A stretch of 64,000 nt of DNA. Origin: CAVZCK01 sp963773735. GTDB taxonomy: Bacteria > Pseudomonadota > Alphaproteobacteria > Rhizobiales > Rhodomicrobiaceae. A program made the translations under genes and the position numbers. Position 1 is the first letter of the stretch; every line of letters begins with the position of its first letter. Positions 61,852 to 64,000 of this stretch are shown here, piece by piece. Location of the stretch: positions 124,001 to 188,000 of the forward strand of contig CAVZCK010000004.1 in assembly GCA_963773735.1 (NCBI GenBank), given 5' to 3'. The notes beneath the pieces are model-generated. The model was not told where the DNA came from. It searched no databases and was given only the letters and a program-made list of their open reading frames with translations.

Positions 61852-62994
61852 CCAAGATCGCGGACGTCCGTACCCATTGTCTCGATTACGAACTCGCCGA
61901 GCCGTTTCAATCGTCGTTCTCTCAGTTCGACCGGCGCACGGCCTGTCTTGTCGAGGTCGTCTGCGAGGACGGATCGATCGGCTGGGGCGAGTGTCTCGGA
62001 CCGTCGCGGCTCAATGCGGCGGTCGTCGCCGCCATGCGCCCCTTGATGCTCGGCCGCGACGCAGACGACATCGAGCCGCTCTGGATGCATCTTTACAATC
62101 AGTTCCGCGACCAGGGCCAGGCCGGCGTCACGATCACCGCCTTGAGCGGCATCGACGTGGCGCTCTGGGATGCAAAGGGCAAGCGTTATGGCGCGCCGAT
62201 CTATGCACTGCTTGGCGGCGCATTCCGCAAAACCGTTCCGGCCTATGCCACCGGCGCCTTCCGGCGCCTCGGCGGCGACCGGCCTGCCTATCTCGCCGAG
62301 GAGACGGCCGGCTATATAAGCGAGGGCTTTGGCGCCGTGAAGATCAAGATCGGCTACGGCGTCGAGGAGGACATCGCCGCGATCCGCGCAGTGCGGGAGG
62401 CGATCGGCCCCAACGCCGGGCTGATGATCGATGCCAATCACGGCTATGACGCCATCGAGGCCATTGTCCTTGGCCGCGCCGCTCGAGCGCTATGATATCG
62501 GCTGGCTCGAAGAGCCGGTCGTCCCCGAGAGCCTTGACGAATACATTCGCGTGCGCCGCTCTCAGCCAATTCCGGTGGCAGGCGGGGAGACCTGGCATAC
62601 GCGCTGGGGCTTTCACCGTGCCTTTGCCGCCGGCGCCGTCGATATTGCCCAGCCCGATGTTTGCGCAGTCGGCGGTTTCACCGAGGCCAAGAAAGTTGCT
62701 GATCTCGCCTCCGCCTTTGGCATTCGTCTGATACCGCATGTTTGGGGGACCGGCGTCGCGCTTGCGGCCGCGCTGCATTATCTGGCCGCTCTTCCCGATA
62801 CCCCGCCCCGGCATGAGCCGCGCCAGCCGATGCTCGAATTCGACCGTACCCACAACCCCTTCCGCCAGGAGGTGCTCAAGGAGCCGATCGAGCATCGCGG
62901 CGGCGAGGTCCGTGTTCTTGAGGGACCGGGACTCGGCATTGAGGTCAACCGCGACGCGCTCGTAGCCTACGCGGCGCCACAGGCCGCCTATTGA
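61848..62994 (+). CDS. Mandelate racemase/muconate lactonizing enzyme family protein (frameshifted)
   Basis: About 381 residues of the enolase superfamily. The catalytic elements are KxK in AVKIKIGYGVEE, metal ligands D in GLMIDANHGYDAIE, E in IGWLEEPVVPE and E in IPVAGGETWHTRWGF, and the His in IRLIPHVWGTGVALAAALHY. One extra base near 62480 breaks the frame between VLGRA and LERYDIGW. With a uronate dehydrogenase and a sugar-acid regulator alongside, it is probably a galactarolactone cycloisomerase or aldarate dehydratase, but neither can be proved here. The GTG start overlaps the tiny upstream frame. Confidence 0.85.
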
Positions 62995-63357
62995 TCGAGT
63001 AAGCTGGTTTCCGTTGGGCGCAGTCAAATATCGATCGCTGCAGCGCTATCGCAAGCTGGCGCACGCTCTGGGCAGCCAGGATCAGGCGCCTCAGCAATTT
63101 GGCCTATCCTGGCCGACGCCGGTGCGCCGTTGACGGAAAAAGCGGAATTTCACCATAACCGCTCTTCCTGAATCTTGCCGTAGATCCTAAATACGCCTTT
63201 GCGCGCGTGATCTGCAGCCGCAGATGATGCTTGCGGATCACTCAGTGATAACCGAAGCGCACCTCACAAGAGAATTTCTCCGGCCAAAGACACGATACGC
63301 CTTTGTCATTGCGCGTTCTTTTCAGTAAGAAAGGGAGCGCTGTTTGGGGCAGAGCGG
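62995..63357. other. Intergenic region, nothing recognised
   Basis: About 360 bp. No convincing frame, repeat or RNA gene. It should contain the promoter of the pentapeptide-repeat gene. Confidence 0.5.
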
Positions 63358-64000
63358 ATGAATTGGGAAGAAACCCAGACTCTTTGGGGAAAGGGCGGAG
63401 ACGCGTGGAACGCTTGGGCGTTGGAAATCCTTCAGCGCAAACAGGCGCTGGAGGACGGCGGCAACTGGTCCGTTGACTGGTTCGGAGAGGGGCAGAACGC
63501 AGAAACCGAGGCTTGGCTCGCCGAAGCGAAGGCCGATTTTACCGGCGTTGAGTTTGCCTCCGACGCGTCCTTCGAGAATTTCGTCTTCCCAGGCCCGGCC
63601 GCCTTCGACGGCGCGCAATTTCTCGGCAAAGCCAGCTTTGCCAATGTGAATTTTGCGCAGCTCGCACGCTTCCAGGCTGCGCGTTTCCATGGCGAGGCCA
63701 ATCTGAAGCAGGCCAAATTCTACGACCTTGCCAATTTCGATGAGGCGGCCTTTGTGTCCACCGCCGAATTCGAGAAAGTCGAGTTCCTGCGGGAGACGAC
63801 CGGCCCACTGGTTCCGGCGGCACGCTTTCAGAAGACGCAATTCGCCGCGCGCGCCGATTTCCGCAGCGCCAAATTCACCGGCAATGCCGAATTCATCCGA
63901 ACCCATTTCGGGGGAAATGCCCGGTTCGATGAGGCCGAGTTTCTGGCCGAAGGCAACTTTGAAAGCGCGGTGTTTGAGGCTACGGCCAGCCTGGTGAAGA
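63358..64000 (+). CDS. Pentapeptide-repeat-type protein (3' partial)
   Basis: Open from the ATG at 63358 to the end of the window (214 residues seen, no stop). After an N-terminal segment (MNWEETQTLWGKGGDAWNAW) the chain becomes a run of A-x-F-x-x-A-x-F-type repeats: FTGVEFASDASFENFVF, FLGKASFANVNFAQLARFQA, FYDLANFDEAAFVSTAEFEK, FTGNAEFIRTHFGGNARFDE. Such repeats fold into a right-handed quadrilateral beta-helix. The regular central phenylalanine supports the call. Function is unknown; family members range from DNA-mimics to membrane-associated proteins. Confidence 0.78.
   Translation, partial: MNWEETQTLWGKGGDAWNAWALEILQRKQALEDGGNWSVDWFGEGQNAETEAWLAEAKADFTGVEFASDASFENFVFPGPAAFDGAQFLGKASFANVNFAQLARFQAARFHGEANLKQAKFYDLANFDEAAFVSTAEFEKVEFLRETTGPLVPAARFQKTQFAARADFRSAKFTGNAEFIRTHFGGNARFDEAEFLAEGNFESAVFEATASLVK

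Noticed and set aside
1..64000. CRISPR arrays, insertion sequences, rRNA operons or prophage
   Set aside because: No regularly spaced repeats, transposase genes, rRNA segments or phage structural genes were seen on either strand.

Overview
The window reads as a chromosomal segment of a high-GC alphaproteobacterium, most likely Hyphomicrobiales (Rhizobiales). Support comes from the rpmH-rnpA-yidC-engB gene order, a tRNA-Arg(ACG), the dispersed GAGCATGATC-type palindromes familiar from that order, and a large complement of catabolic genes with their own IclR, TetR, MarR, GntR and MocR regulators. Genus cannot be named from the sequence alone.

Layout. 1-15.7 kb: regulators, an outer-membrane transporter-like protein, an acyl-CoA synthetase, a LemA/TPM operon, two MarR-controlled loci (one with two paralogous small membrane proteins), tRNA-Arg, a sensor histidine kinase, a pyridine nucleotide-disulfide oxidoreductase and a TVP38 membrane protein. 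16.1-20.5 kb: rpmH-rnpA-yidC and engB, with two very strong palindromes between rnpA and yidC. 20.6-25.3 kb: a compact operon of a RuBisCO-like protein, a cupin, two tiny membrane proteins, a ferric-reductase-type membrane protein carrying a Rieske domain, and a Rieske/glutamate-synthase-type flavoprotein; this is the best candidate for an undescribed system. 25.3-34.9 kb: a MocR/PNPOx-like pair, EamA exporter, NUDIX, a large unknown membrane protein, an AT-richer NYN nuclease, a macro-domain protein, alcohol dehydrogenase and esterase.

35-57.5 kb is a catabolic island: a complete branched-chain-type ABC importer (livKHMGF order); on the minus strand a 5-oxoprolinase PxpBC pair, a GntR regulator and a CO-dehydrogenase-type molybdenum hydroxylase; on the plus strand pxpA followed directly by a complete coenzyme F420 set (npdG, cofE, cofD, cofC, cofG, cofH); then a luciferase-like (F420-type) oxidoreductase, a two-subunit CoA-transferase and an unusual PLP enzyme. 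The linkage suggests import and breakdown of a lactam or N-heterocyclic compound with F420-dependent redox steps; that pathway is inference. 57.8-64 kb: agmatine deiminase and N-carbamoylputrescine amidase, a uronate dehydrogenase/FadR/enolase-superfamily sugar-acid module, and the start of a pentapeptide-repeat protein that runs off the end.

Data caveat. About 20 genes, including the essential yidC, are broken by single-base indels, several visibly in homopolymers, and one (cofG) also has an in-frame stop. The pattern is far more like uncorrected sequencing error than gene decay, so frameshifted genes are reported as whole genes across the breaks. At least one apparent fusion (macro domain plus alcohol dehydrogenase) is an artefact of such an indel.
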